Counted from the stretch's first letter, positions 24,514 through 33,271 are shown. The stretch: 64,000 nucleotides of DNA from Paenibacillus methanolicus (GCF_008124765.1 NZ_VNHS01000012.1:1-64000), one strand, 5' to 3'. The notes: generated by a model not told the origin, from the sequence alone. Numbers and translations are program-made.

Positions 24514-26082
24514 ATGAGTATCCTCACGCAAAACGAAGCGTTCCGCAACGAGCCGTTCGTCAACTTCGCCCTCGAAGAGAACAAGCGGGCGATGGAGGCG
24601 GCGATCGCGAAAGTGAAAGCAGGTCTGGGCCGCGACTACCCGCTGCATATCGGCGCGGAGAAGATCGTCACCGAGGCGAAAATCAAATCGATCAACCCGG
24701 GCAACGTGGACGAAGTGATCGGTTACGTGAGCAAGGCGGATCAGACGCTTGCCGAGCAGGCGATGCAAACGGCGCTCGCAACGTTCGAGACGTGGAAGAA
24801 GGTACCGGCCGCCGAGCGCGCCGAATACTTGTTCAAGGCCGCGGCGATCATGCGCGAGCGCAAGCACGAGTTCTCCGCGATGATGGTGCTCGAAGCGGGC
24901 AAGAACTACGCCGAAGCGGATGCCGATACGGCGGAAGCGATCGACTTCATGGAATTCTACGCGCGCGAAATGCTGCGTCTTGCGGCAACGAACGAGCGCC
25001 AGCCGCTGACGCCGGTCGCCGGCGAAGACAACAAGCTGACGTACATTCCGCTTGGCGTCGGCATCGTGATCCCGCCGTGGAACTTCCCGCTCGCGATCTG
25101 CGTCGGCATGTCGACGGCCGCGATCGTATCGGGCAACACGGTCCTGCTGAAGCCGGCTTCCACGACGCCGGTCATCGCGCACATGTTCGTCGAGCTGATG
25201 GAAGAAGTCGGCCTGCCGGCGGGCGTCCTCAACTTCGTGCCGGGCAGCGGCGCCGAAGTGGGCGACTACTTGACGACGCATCCGAAGACGCGTTTCATCA
25301 GCTTCACGGGCTCGAAGGAAATCGGCCTGCGCATTAGCCGTCTGGCTGCCGATACGGCGCCCGGCCAGATCTGGATCAAGCGCCTCGTCGCCGAGATGGG
25401 CGGCAAGGACGGCATCGTCGTGGACGAAACGGCCGATCTGGACGCGGCCGCGCAAGCGATCGTCGCTTCCGCGTTCGGCTTCCAAGGCCAGAAGTGCTCC
25501 GCGGGTTCCCGCGCGTTCATCGTCGAGTCCGTGTACGACGAAGTGGTGGAGAAGGTCGCTGAATTGACGAAGAAGATTCCATCCGGTCTACCTGAGCAGA
25601 ACTATGCGGCAGGCCCGGTCATCGACCAAGGCTCCTACGACAAAATCCTCGGCTACATCGAGATCGGCAAGAGCGAAGGCCGACTGATCGCCGGCGGCGG
25701 CAAAGCCGAAGGCAACGGCTACTACATTCAGCCGACGGTGTTCGCCGATGTGGACGGCAAGGCGCGCATCATGCAGGAGGAGATCTTCGGACCGGTGCTG
25801 GCGCTGGGCAAAGCGAAAGACTGGCGCGAGGCGATCGACCTGTACAACGATACCGAGTTCGGCTTGACCGGCGCGTTCTTCTCGAAGGATGAGAGCCGCA
25901 TCGAAGAAGCGCTTCAGACGATGCACTGCGGCAATCTGTACATCAACCGCAAATGCACCGGCGCGCTCGTGGGCGCGCATCCGTTCGGCGGCTTCAACAT
26001 GTCCGGCACGGATTCCAAGGCGGGCGGCTATGACTACCTGCTGCTGTTCACGCAAGCCAAGATGACATCCCGTAAGCTGTAG
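24514..26082 (+). CDS. pruA: L-glutamate gamma-semialdehyde (P5C) dehydrogenase
   Basis: A 522-aa NAD+-dependent aldehyde dehydrogenase that converts glutamate semialdehyde to glutamate, the second step of proline breakdown. Visible ALDH motifs: GVGIVIPPWNFPLAI, the coenzyme-binding FTGSKEIG, the catalytic Glu region VAEMGGKD and catalytic Cys in FGFQGQKCSAGSR, then EEIFGPVLA and the C-terminal THPFGGFNMSGT-like segment. Follows AAGGAG. Terminated at 26089. Partner of the proline dehydrogenase in the same operon. Confidence 0.97.
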   Translation: MSILTQNEAFRNEPFVNFALEENKRAMEAAIAKVKAGLGRDYPLHIGAEKIVTEAKIKSINPGNVDEVIGYVSKADQTLAEQAMQTALATFETWKKVPAAERAEYLFKAAAIMRERKHEFSAMMVLEAGKNYAEADADTAEAIDFMEFYAREMLRLAATNERQPLTPVAGEDNKLTYIPLGVGIVIPPWNFPLAICVGMSTAAIVSGNTVLLKPASTTPVIAHMFVELMEEVGLPAGVLNFVPGSGAEVGDYLTTHPKTRFISFTGSKEIGLRISRLAADTAPGQIWIKRLVAEMGGKDGIVVDETADLDAAAQAIVASAFGFQGQKCSAGSRAFIVESVYDEVVEKVAELTKKIPSGLPEQNYAAGPVIDQGSYDKILGYIEIGKSEGRLIAGGGKAEGNGYYIQPTVFADVDGKARIMQEEIFGPVLALGKAKDWREAIDLYNDTEFGLTGAFFSKDESRIEEALQTMHCGNLYINRKCTGALVGAHPFGGFNMSGTDSKAGGYDYLLLFTQAKMTSRKL

Positions 26083-26088
26083 TCACCA

Positions 26089-26127
26089 TAAGAGCCCTTG
26101 CTTCTACGCGATTCAAGGGCTCTTTCT
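26089..26127 (+). terminator. Rho-independent terminator
   Basis: AGAGCCCTTG (26091-26100) / CAAGGGCTCT (26114-26123) then TTCTT. Separates the put operon from the glutamate dehydrogenase gene. Confidence 0.88.
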
Positions 26128-26182
26128 TGAATTCTTCTTTCGCCTTGACCAACCTAACTCGATTGTCGAAGGGGATATCCGG

Positions 26183-27490
26183 ATGATGGACCAGACAAGC
26201 AGCTTGCCGGTGAATGCGGCGATTAGGGCGGAGCCGAAGCAGGCGGAGACCGAGAACTTGGATTTGTTCACGCGCACCCAGCAAACAATACATACGGCCT
26301 TGCAATATTTGGGCTGCGACGAAGGGATGTACGAGCTGCTCAAGGCGCCGCTGCGCGTCCTGACCGTCCGCATTCCGGTGAAGATGGACGACGGCTCGGT
26401 GAAGGTGTTCACCGGCTACCGGGCGCAGCACAACGACGCGGTCGGCCCGACCAAAGGAGGCGTGCGCTTCCATCCGGACGTCACGGAGGATGAAGTGAAA
26501 GCGCTGTCCATGTGGATGAGCATCAAATGCGGCCTGACCAATCTGCCGTACGGCGGCGGAAAGGGCGGCATCCAGTGCGATCCGCGATCGATGTCCTTCC
26601 GCGAGCTGGAGCGACTCAGCCGCGGCTACGTCCGCGCGATCAGCCAGCTGGTCGGCCCGACGAAGGATATCCCGGCGCCGGACGTGTTCACGAATTCGCA
26701 GGTGATGGCGTGGATGATGGACGAATACAGCCGCATTCGCGAATTCGATTCGCCGGGCTTCATCACGGGCAAGCCGCTCGTCCTCGGCGGGTCGCAGGGG
26801 CGCGAATCGTCGACGGCGCTCGGCGTGACGATCGTCCTGAAGGAAGCGGCGAAGCTGGCCGGTATTCCGGTCGAGGGCTCGCGCGTCATTATCCAGGGCT
26901 TCGGCAACGCGGGCAGCTTCCTGGCCAAATTCCTGCACGACGCGGGCGCGAAGGTCGTCGGCATCGCGGACGCGGTCGGCGCGCTGTATAACGAAGACGG
27001 CCTCGACATCGACCATCTGCTGGACCGCCGCGATTCCTTCGGCACGGTGACCAACCTGTTCCCGAACCGGATCACGAACGCCGAGCTGCTGACGATGCCG
27101 TGCGACATTCTCGTTCCAGCGGCGATCGAGAACCAAATCACGGAAGCGAACGCGGGGCAGATCGAGGCGCGCATCGTCGTGGAGGCGGCGAACGGGCCGA
27201 CGACGGCGAAGGCGACGGATATGCTGACGGATCGGGGGATTATGCTCGTGCCGGATGTGCTTGCCAGCGCGGGCGGGGTAGTCGTATCCTATTTTGAGTG
27301 GGTGCAAAATAATCAAGGCTACTATTGGTCCGAGGAAGAAGTCAATCGCAAGCTGACGGATCTGTTGACCGCTTCGTTCCACCAGGTGTATCAGACCGCG
27401 CAGACCAAGCGCGTCAACATGCGGCTGTCCGCGTATATCGTGGGGCTGCGGAGGATGACGGAGGCAGTCAAATGGAGAGGGTGGGTTTAG
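26183..27490 (+). CDS. gudB: NAD-specific glutamate dehydrogenase (Glu/Leu/Phe/Val dehydrogenase family)
   Basis: A 435-aa catabolic GluDH converting glutamate to 2-oxoglutarate and ammonia. Conserved signature GGGKGGI (LPYGGGKGGIQCDP) with the catalytic Lys, substrate motif KGGVRFHP, PAPDVFTNSQ and the Rossmann motif GFGNAGSF are intact, and the length equals RocG/GudB of Bacillus, but I cannot tell which paralogue it is. It takes over the glutamate made by the upstream put genes. Separate unit after the terminator at 26089; the start follows AAGGGGATATCC. GudB autoinhibitory insertions are not apparent. Confidence 0.94.
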   Translation: MMDQTSSLPVNAAIRAEPKQAETENLDLFTRTQQTIHTALQYLGCDEGMYELLKAPLRVLTVRIPVKMDDGSVKVFTGYRAQHNDAVGPTKGGVRFHPDVTEDEVKALSMWMSIKCGLTNLPYGGGKGGIQCDPRSMSFRELERLSRGYVRAISQLVGPTKDIPAPDVFTNSQVMAWMMDEYSRIREFDSPGFITGKPLVLGGSQGRESSTALGVTIVLKEAAKLAGIPVEGSRVIIQGFGNAGSFLAKFLHDAGAKVVGIADAVGALYNEDGLDIDHLLDRRDSFGTVTNLFPNRITNAELLTMPCDILVPAAIENQITEANAGQIEARIVVEAANGPTTAKATDMLTDRGIMLVPDVLASAGGVVVSYFEWVQNNQGYYWSEEEVNRKLTDLLTASFHQVYQTAQTKRVNMRLSAYIVGLRRMTEAVKWRGWV

Positions 27491-27552
27491 ATGAAAAGAC
27501 TGCAACCAGGGGGGCTCCACGGCCGAGAATGTTCTTGCGATCGCTGTTATTT

Positions 27553-27662
27553 CAGGATTCCCTTATTTAAGATAGGTAGGGAAGGAATCCTTCAATAAAG
27601 GCGAGCGTTTAGGCTCCATGGTTATCGGTCTTTTCCAGACCGAACGAGCATTCCGCCTAAAC
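27553..27662 (+). promoter_or_regulatory. Structured leader with nested inverted repeats before the malic enzyme gene
   Basis: AGGATTCC/GGAATCCT brackets 27553-27593. Then GTTTAGGC (27607-27614) pairs with GCCTAAAC (27655-27662) and encloses a second hairpin TCGGTCT (27625-27631) / AGACCGA (27637-27643). No T-run follows the last stem. It resembles no riboswitch class I know. It could be a leader RNA, a small RNA or a glutamate dehydrogenase terminator region. Confidence 0.5.
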
Positions 27663-27747
27663 TTCTTCAGAAGCATTCTCTCTGTTCCGCCCAAGGTTGA
27701 CCATTTCATTCATCTAAACCCGAGTAGGCAAATAAGGGGGAGCCAAT

Positions 27748-29151
27748 ATGGCACAGACCAGCATTATTTTGCGCGTAGAGTTGAACCACGGCTTGGTGAG
27801 CTTCGGAGACGTGGCGGCGACGATCAGCCGCGCCGGCGGCGATATTACGTCGATCGACGTCATCCGTCCGGGCAAGGAGTCATCCGTGCGCGACATTACC
27901 GTCGACGTGGCGGACACGAAGGAATCGACGATCGTCGATTCGCTGAAGGCGCAGGCGGGCATCAAGATCATCAACGTCTCCGACCGGACGTTCCTCGTCC
28001 ATCTGGGCGGGAAGGTCGAAGTGACGCCGAAGCTGCCGATCAAGAACCGCGACGATCTCTCGCGCGTCTATACGCCGGGCGTGGCGAGGGTGTGCACCGC
28101 GATCGCCGAGAATCCGGACAAGGCGTACTCTTTGACGATCAAGCGCAATACGGTCGCGGTCATTAGCGACGGCACGGCGGTGCTGGGCCTTGGCGATATC
28201 GGGCCGCACGCGGCGGCGCCGGTCATGGAGGGCAAGGCGATGCTGTTCAAGCAGCTGGCCGACGTGGACGCCTTCCCGATCTGCCTCGACACGAAGGATA
28301 CCGAAGAGATCATCCGCACGATCAAGGCGATCAGCCCGATCTTCGGCGGCATTAACCTCGAGGATATCAGCTCTCCGCGCTGCTTCGAGATCGAGCGGCG
28401 GCTGGCCGAAGAGCTGGACATGCCGGTGTTCCACGATGATCAGCACGGCACGGCCGTCGTCGTCATCGCGGGTCTGCTCAACGCGCTCAAGGTGACGGGC
28501 AAGCGAATCGGCAATATCCGCGTCGTCGTCAACGGCATCGGCGCGGCGGGCGTCTCCATCTGCAAAATGCTGCTGAACGCCGGCGTGACGCGCCTCGTGC
28601 CTGTCGATCGCGAAGGGGCGATCGTGCGCGGCGGCCAATATGAATACCCGATGTGGCAGTGGCTGGCGGATCAGCCGCAGGTCGAAGATCGTCCAGGCAC
28701 GTTGAAGGAGCTCATCGCGGATGCAGACGTGTTCATCGGCGTCTCGCGCGGCAACCTGCTGAACGGAGATGACGTGAAGCGGATGGCGGCGGACCCGATC
28801 GTGTTCGCGATGGCCAATCCGGTGCCGGAGATCGCGCCGGAGGAAGCGCTGCCGCATACGGCCGTCTTCGCGACCGGCCGCAGCGATTACCCGAACCAGA
28901 TCAACAACGTGCTCGTGTTCCCGGGCATCTTCCGCGGCGTGCTCGACTGCCGCGCGCGGGTCATCAACGAACCGATGAAGCTGGCGGCGGCCCGCGCGAT
29001 TGCGGCCGTTATTTCGGAGAACGAGCTGAACGAGCAATATATCATCCCGAGCATATTCAACGAGAAGGTCGTGCAGAACGTGCGCAAGGCGGTCATCGAG
29101 ACCGCGATCTTGACCGGCGTCTCGCGCCGGGTGCCGCCGGATTTCCGTTAA
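27748..29151 (+). CDS. NAD-dependent malic enzyme with N-terminal ACT domain
   Basis: A 467-aa malate dehydrogenase (oxaloacetate-decarboxylating) making pyruvate from malate. An N-terminal ACT regulatory domain (about 1-80: SIILRVELNHGLVSFGDVAA) precedes the malic N-domain (YTPGVARVC; catalytic Lys region TIKRNTVAVISDGTAVLGLG, metal site HDDQHGTAVV) and the NAD-binding domain (VVVNGIGAAGVS). With proline to 2-oxoglutarate conversion upstream it can drain TCA carbon to pyruvate. ACT domains usually bind amino acids, so allosteric control by an amino acid is plausible. AAGGGGGAG precedes the ATG. Confidence 0.95.
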   Translation: MAQTSIILRVELNHGLVSFGDVAATISRAGGDITSIDVIRPGKESSVRDITVDVADTKESTIVDSLKAQAGIKIINVSDRTFLVHLGGKVEVTPKLPIKNRDDLSRVYTPGVARVCTAIAENPDKAYSLTIKRNTVAVISDGTAVLGLGDIGPHAAAPVMEGKAMLFKQLADVDAFPICLDTKDTEEIIRTIKAISPIFGGINLEDISSPRCFEIERRLAEELDMPVFHDDQHGTAVVVIAGLLNALKVTGKRIGNIRVVVNGIGAAGVSICKMLLNAGVTRLVPVDREGAIVRGGQYEYPMWQWLADQPQVEDRPGTLKELIADADVFIGVSRGNLLNGDDVKRMAADPIVFAMANPVPEIAPEEALPHTAVFATGRSDYPNQINNVLVFPGIFRGVLDCRARVINEPMKLAAARAIAAVISENELNEQYIIPSIFNEKVVQNVRKAVIETAILTGVSRRVPPDFR

Positions 29152-29250
29152 GGCGGGAGGATCGAGGGAATCCGCTTGACGGAAGAAGACCGAACATCCG
29201 TGAAGCATGAAAGCGCGGGCTTTGCGCAACGGAGTTTCACGCGCGAATCG

Positions 29251-29292
29251 GAAGGAGGCTGCCACGTTCCAACTGGCGGTCTCCTTTTTCTT
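29251..29292 (+). terminator. Terminator after the malic enzyme gene
   Basis: GAAGGAGgctgCC / GGcggtCTCCTTTTTC: an AAGGAG-CTCCTT stem with an interrupted inner stem, followed by TTTTTCTT. Confidence 0.7.
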
Positions 29293-29395
29293 CTGCGATC
29301 GCATGCCGAGAACCGTCATTTGCCTCATTCATATTGGTCCTAGCATCGAAATGCGGTACGATCGGAGCAAGGCGAACAGAGGGAGGATATCGGGC

Positions 29396-29845
29396 ATGCG
29401 CAGATTGAGAGCAATGGAAGAAGACGATTACGACGCGATGATCGAACTGTGGCGCGGCGTGGACGGGTTGGAGCTTAGCGGGGCGGACTCGCGCGAGGGG
29501 ATCGCGAAGTATTTGGCGCGCAACCCGGGAATGAGCTTCGTCGCGGAAGCGGAGGGGCGGATCGTCGGCACGGTCCTGGGCGGTCACGACGGGCGGCGCG
29601 GGTTCATTAACCACTTGGCCGTTGACCCGGCTTGCCGGGGACAGCGGATCGGCGCGGAACTGACGGAGCGCTGCCTGGGCGCCATCGCGGCGGACGGCAT
29701 CGGCAAATGCCATATTTTCGTCAAGTCGGACAATGAGATCGGAAAAGGCTTCTGGGCGCGGACGGGCTGGTCGAAGCGCTCGGGGTTCGACGTGTTCTCG
29801 CGCGACGCGGCCGTGTTGGAATTGAAGCGGGAGGAGGCGCGATAA
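29396..29845 (+). CDS. GNAT family N-acetyltransferase
   Basis: A 149-aa acetyltransferase. Motif A reads VDPACRGQRIGAEL (R-G-Q-R-I-G) and motif B ends KGFWARTGWSKR. The frame is open from 29207, but GGGAGGA eight bases before ATG 29396 gives a better start and an N-terminus (MRRLRAMEEDDYDAMIELWR) typical of the family. The next gene begins one base after its stop and is another GNAT. Substrate unknown. Confidence 0.88.
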   Translation: MRRLRAMEEDDYDAMIELWRGVDGLELSGADSREGIAKYLARNPGMSFVAEAEGRIVGTVLGGHDGRRGFINHLAVDPACRGQRIGAELTERCLGAIAADGIGKCHIFVKSDNEIGKGFWARTGWSKRSGFDVFSRDAAVLELKREEAR

Positions 29846-29846
29846 G

Positions 29847-30298
29847 ATGGCGGAGGCGATCGCCCGAAGTGTCCGGGAGGACGAGTTGGAGGAGCTGTTG
29901 GCGCTTTACCGGCACATGCACGAGCACGATCCGGATATTGTAGGAGAGCCTTGGCTGGAGGAGCTGTGCGCGAGATCCTGTCGGACCCGAATATGGACGT
30001 GATCGTGGTGGAGAGCGAGGGCAAGCTGGCGTCGACCTGCGTGCTGACCGTTATCCGCAATTTGACGCGCGGCGGCCGGCCTTATGCGTTGATCGAGAAC
30101 GTCGTCACCCATCGGGATCATCGGCAGAAGGGGCACGCTAGGCAGGCGCTGCGGCTGGCCGTGGAGACGGCCAAGAAGCGAAACTGCTACAAGGTCATGC
30201 TCTTGACGGGATCGAAGCGGGAAGAGGTTCACCGGTTCTACGAGCGGTGCGGGTTCGCGAAGGGGAACAAGACCGGATTCCTCATGAAATTCGAGTAG
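29847..30298 (+). pseudogene. GNAT acetyltransferase gene with a one-base frameshift
   Basis: The N-terminal part (ATG 29847, MAEAIARSVREDELEELLAL) is in one frame up to ~29966, where LEEL is followed by a stop-bound reading. The rest (REILSDPNMDVIVVESEGKL to the stop at 30298) continues in another frame, with the GNAT motif HRDHRQKGHARQAL. Restoring one base after TG at 29967-29968 (TGG, Trp) joins the halves into a normal ~150-aa GNAT. Either a real frameshift mutation or a sequencing error. It overlaps the operon of the previous GNAT. Confidence 0.85.
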
Positions 30299-30322
30299 GA
30301 AAGGCCGGATATCGGCAAAAAT

Positions 30323-30354
30323 AAACAGGGCCGCCCGAGTTGGGCAGCCCTGTT
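30323..30354. terminator. Bidirectional terminator-like hairpin
   Basis: AACAGGGC-c-GCCC (from 30324) pairs with GGGC-a-GCCCTGTT (to 30353). It lies between the GNAT remnant and the convergent SRPBCC gene. T-tract short. Confidence 0.7.
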
Positions 30355-30460
30355 AGTCGTCGTTGGCGGACGGCGCGACGAGACGCGACAATAGAACGCG
30401 GTCGGACGAAGGCGCGGCGAACCAAAACGTCGGCGAACCCGCTTCTGCAGGCGGCACGGC

Positions 30461-30970
30461 CTATTGGAGCGTGGTTAAGTACGCCGCGAGCCGCTCGTAC
30501 GTGGCCGCGAAGCCTTCTCTGGCCATCTCGCGCGAAGTTTCGAACTCGGCGGCTTCTTCCGCCGTCGGCTGGACGGGCACGCTGCGCATCGTCATGCTTG
30601 TCCGGCCGTCCTCTTCTTCGAACGTGATCGTATTGGCGATCTCGAGCGGCCAGCTCGCCAGGAACGGCGCGCGCGCCAGGCCCCCTTCCGCATCGGAGAA
30701 GGAATTGACGAAGACGAGCCGGTCGAACGGCGAAATGTCGCGATAGGCGAGCTTGCACCACATCAGCTCGCCGCCGGGCGCCTGCTGGCTGTAATGAAAG
30801 GCGCCGCCGGGACGGAAATCGAAGGAAGCGACCTGGATGTCGAAGCCTTCAGGACCCCACCACCGGAGCAGATGCTCCGCCTCGGTGAACGCGCGGAAGA
30901 CAACCTCGCGGGGGGCGGCGAACGTGCGGGTGATGACAAGCTCTTGCGATGATGCGGAATGGGTGGACAT
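30461..30970 (-). CDS. SRPBCC (AHSA1/START-like) domain protein
   Basis: A 169-aa AHSA1-type helix-grip protein: ITRTFAAPREVVFRAFTEAEHLLRWWGP is the classic beginning, with the family's hydrophobic ligand cavity segments after it. Function unknown; these genes are often partnered with an ArsR-type regulator, but none is adjacent. AAGGAGGC precedes the ATG. Its promoter carries two identical 12-bp palindromes at 31081 and 31097, so it is probably controlled by a dedicated repressor. Confidence 0.88.
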   Translation of the reverse strand: MSTHSASSQELVITRTFAAPREVVFRAFTEAEHLLRWWGPEGFDIQVASFDFRPGGAFHYSQQAPGGELMWCKLAYRDISPFDRLVFVNSFSDAEGGLARAPFLASWPLEIANTITFEEEDGRTSMTMRSVPVQPTAEEAAEFETSREMAREGFAATYERLAAYLTTLQ

Positions 30971-31067
30971 GGAACGGCCTCCTTAATGGGGATTGGCGCG
31001 GGACAAGCTCGAACGCGCCGAAGGGTCGAGTTGGATGAACCCTAACTCTTACGTTAACTTACTTAGA

Positions 31068-31108
31068 AGAATACCTCTTAAGGAATATTCCTGTCAAGGA
31101 ATATTCCT
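31068..31108 (-). promoter_or_regulatory. Promoter with tandem palindromic operators
   Basis: On the minus strand TTGACA (31092-31097), 18-base spacer and TATTCT (31068-31073). The perfect palindrome AGGAATATTCCT occurs twice, at 31081-31092 (filling the spacer) and 31097-31108 (just upstream of -35), 16 bp apart. This places two repressor dimers on one face about 1.5 helical turns apart. Controls the SRPBCC gene. Confidence 0.8.
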
Positions 31109-31120
31109 GACGAACCAAGT

Positions 31121-31160
31121 AAAAAAAGCGGCAGCGACCATCATAATGACTGCTGCCGCT
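31121..31160 (-). terminator. Rho-independent terminator
   Basis: Minus strand: AGCGGCAGCA, loop, CGCTGCCGCT, then TTTTTTT (plus-strand A-run 31121-31127). Ends the 31183-31518 gene. Confidence 0.88.
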
Positions 31161-31182
31161 CCTGTCCGCGGTCATGCTTGTC

Positions 31183-31518
31183 TCACGGATTCTCCATAAT
31201 GTGGTACACGCCGCGTTCGGTTTGGAGCAGGGCGCGCGGGCCGTCGGTCTCGACCTTCTTTAAGCCTTCGAGCGGAATTTCGAAGACGCCGCCCGGGAGC
31301 GGGGTTTGCTCGGCATCGGTCAGGACGACGCCTTCGCCGCGCAGCACCAGGGAGCTGCCGTTCGTATACTCGTCGCCGCCTTCTTGCTGCGGACGGTAAT
31401 CCACGCCGGTCAGCTGAATCATGACGCGGTCCAGGTCGCCCTGTTCCTCCTTCTGAATCAGCAGCGGCTTCGATTTGTGATCCTCCAGCCAATCGGACAA
31501 CGTGTCGATACTGCTCAT
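31183..31518 (-). CDS. Conserved-looking hypothetical protein
   Basis: A 111-aa protein I cannot assign. The N-terminus (SSIDTLSDWLEDHK) is helical and the remainder beta-rich with a Gly-Glu stretch; there is no signal peptide or membrane helix. The frame extends to 31590, but GGAGGG five bases before ATG 31518 marks the start. It has its own terminator. Not recognisable as toxin or antitoxin. Confidence 0.75.
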   Translation of the reverse strand: MSSIDTLSDWLEDHKSKPLLIQKEEQGDLDRVMIQLTGVDYRPQQEGGDEYTNGSSLVLRGEGVVLTDAEQTPLPGGVFEIPLEGLKKVETDGPRALLQTERGVYHIMENP

Positions 31519-31752
31519 GGTATCCCTCCATTTATCGGTATTGGTGTTTGCAGGCGCATAAGATGTGCAGGCAAGTGCTCTTATTTCCATGTTACCCCAA
31601 ATGCGGCTTGTTCCATCATGCCCAGGATGAGCTTATCCTATGAGTTGTTCAGTCGTTCATGCTTACTTGACGATATGTGGTTATAACTATAAAATAACTT
31701 ACATATAGTAACTAACTGAGTTGAATTCTAAAACGATAAGGTTGTGACTCTC

Positions 31753-32616
31753 ATGAGCACGGTACTGCATCCGGATCTCAGGCTTGGCGAAGTAAAATTA
31801 AAGGTGAGCGATTTGGCGCGTTCGATTCGCTTCTATGAAGAGGTCGTCGGCCTGAAGCTGCTGGCGCGCGAGGGGAATACGGCAAGTCTGGGCGTGGACG
31901 GAAGCGCGCCGCTTCTCGTTGTGGAGGAGATTCGCGATGCCGTCGTCCTGCCTCGGCGTTCGGCGAGCGGGCTGTACCATTTTGCGATACTGGTGCCGAC
32001 GCGCCGGGCGCTCGGCCTTGCGCTGCGAAATCTGATCGCCTCCGGCATCCATATCGGCCAGGCGGACCATCTCGTCAGCGAGGCGCTCTATATCGCCGAT
32101 CCGGACAACAACGGCATCGAGATATACCGGGATCGCCCCCGTAACGAATGGCCGCGCGAGGCGAACGGACAGGTGAAGATGGCGTCCGATCCGATCGACT
32201 GGGACGGCTTGCTGAAGGAGGCCGAGGGCAGCGAGTGGGAAGGACTTGCGCCGGGCACGGTCATTGGGCATGTCCACTTCCACGTCGGCGATCTGGCCGC
32301 GGCCAAAGCCTATTATTGCGATACGGTCGGCTTCGAGATCGCGACGGACGGTTGGCGGCAGATGGGCGCGTTGTTCATCGCGGCCGGCGGTTATCACCAT
32401 CATATCGGGCTGAATCTATGGGCCGGCCAAGGCGCGCCGCCGGCACCGGCGAACGCGGTGGGACTGGCGTATTTCACGGTCGTGCTGTCCGGGCAAGAAG
32501 AGCTTGCGCGGGTTGCCGCAAGGCTGCGCGAAGCGGGCACGCCGGTGGAAGCGCATGGAGGTGCCATGTTCGCGACCGATTCGTCGGGGATTACGATGCG
32601 GCTGGTGACGGCGTAA
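31753..32616 (+). CDS. Two-domain VOC protein, catechol 2,3-dioxygenase (CatE)-like
   Basis: A 287-aa extradiol-dioxygenase-like protein made of two VOC modules: LGEVKLKVSDLARSIRFYEE with YHFAILVPTRR and DPDNNGIEIYRD, then IGHVHFHVGDLAAAKAYYC with HHHIGLNLWAG. The second module has His ligands; its terminal segment SSGITMRLV lacks the usual acidic ligand, so activity is uncertain. Bacillus CatE proteins detoxify catechols and quinone-derived compounds. Start ATG 31753 (a GTG at 31744 is possible). The AT-rich promoter region shares TAACTAA-like words with the azoreductase promoter at 49.2 kb. Confidence 0.88.
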   Translation: MSTVLHPDLRLGEVKLKVSDLARSIRFYEEVVGLKLLAREGNTASLGVDGSAPLLVVEEIRDAVVLPRRSASGLYHFAILVPTRRALGLALRNLIASGIHIGQADHLVSEALYIADPDNNGIEIYRDRPRNEWPREANGQVKMASDPIDWDGLLKEAEGSEWEGLAPGTVIGHVHFHVGDLAAAKAYYCDTVGFEIATDGWRQMGALFIAAGGYHHHIGLNLWAGQGAPPAPANAVGLAYFTVVLSGQEELARVAARLREAGTPVEAHGGAMFATDSSGITMRLVTA

Positions 32617-32657
32617 GCGCACGCAGCCGACGAGCGCGGAACAAGCCCGCGCGAATG

Positions 32658-32683
32658 AGCACCGCCGTCGGCGGTGCTTTTTT
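32658..32683 (+). terminator. Rho-independent terminator
   Basis: AGCACCGCC / GGCGGTGCT stem with a tight TC-containing loop, then TTTTTT. Confidence 0.92.
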
Positions 32684-32756
32684 ATCTACGGAAGGAGATG
32701 GTTCGGCGCGCGTCGAATCTGTAGGCGAGAGAACACTTCTGGGGGAATACGACAAC

Positions 32757-33230
32757 ATGGGGAAGTCGAAACGGATCAGCATACCGGCCTTGCTGGTAGG
32801 CTTGTTTGCGTTTATCTTGGCGACCAATGCCTTCTCGCTTATCGCGATGGCGGCCGCACGAATGCTGGGAACGGATTGGGCGGATACGTATATCGATGAC
32901 GACAACTATTGGTTCGGATTGGCGCTTGTTATCTTGAGCATGCTGTGCGCGGGCTTCTACACCGGCAGGTACGCGTACTTGAAGGGACGGGTAAGATGGA
33001 ACCAGTCCTTGATTTTGGCCATTGCGATCGGCGGATATAGCGTCGTGGAATCGTTCCGGATGATCGGAGAGCCGCTGGCGGATCCGTTCGCGATGAATAT
33101 TTTGTATGACGTATCGATGATAGCGTCGCTCTTGTACGGAGACCGGCTGGCGAAGAGGGAGCGGGATAAGCTGAACCGGCTAGTCGAGTCGAATACCGAG
33201 TCGAATACCGAGGCGATGACGGAGAGATAA
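32757..33230 (+). CDS. Small integral membrane protein, unknown function
   Basis: A 157-aa protein with about four membrane segments (PALLVGLFAFILATNAFSLI, YWFGLALVILSMLCAGFYTG, SLILAIAIGGYSVV, ILYDVSMIASLLYG) and a charged C-terminal tail with the duplicated ESNTESNTE, encoded by a tandem 12-bp repeat at 33185-33208. GGGGGAA precedes ATG 32757. I do not recognise the family. Flanked by terminators on both sides, so monocistronic. Confidence 0.75.
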   Translation: MGKSKRISIPALLVGLFAFILATNAFSLIAMAAARMLGTDWADTYIDDDNYWFGLALVILSMLCAGFYTGRYAYLKGRVRWNQSLILAIAIGGYSVVESFRMIGEPLADPFAMNILYDVSMIASLLYGDRLAKRERDKLNRLVESNTESNTEAMTER

Positions 33231-33232
33231 CG

Positions 33233-33263
33233 AAGAGAGCAGACCCTTGGCCTGCTCTCTTGC
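33233..33263. terminator. Terminator-like hairpin
   Basis: AAGAGAGCAG (33233-33242) / CTGCTCTCTT (33252-33261). Shared between convergent genes. Confidence 0.82.
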
Positions 33264-33271
33264 CAATTATA

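Noticed and set aside
26048..27520. Long minus-strand open frame (490 codons) opposite glutamate dehydrogenase
   Set aside because: It is the antisense shadow of a GC-rich, strongly conserved gene; composition is Arg/His-rich and shows no family motif.
27880..29328. Minus-strand open frame (482 codons) opposite malic enzyme
   Set aside because: Antisense shadow with Arg/Asp/His-rich non-protein-like composition; the plus strand encodes an intact enzyme.
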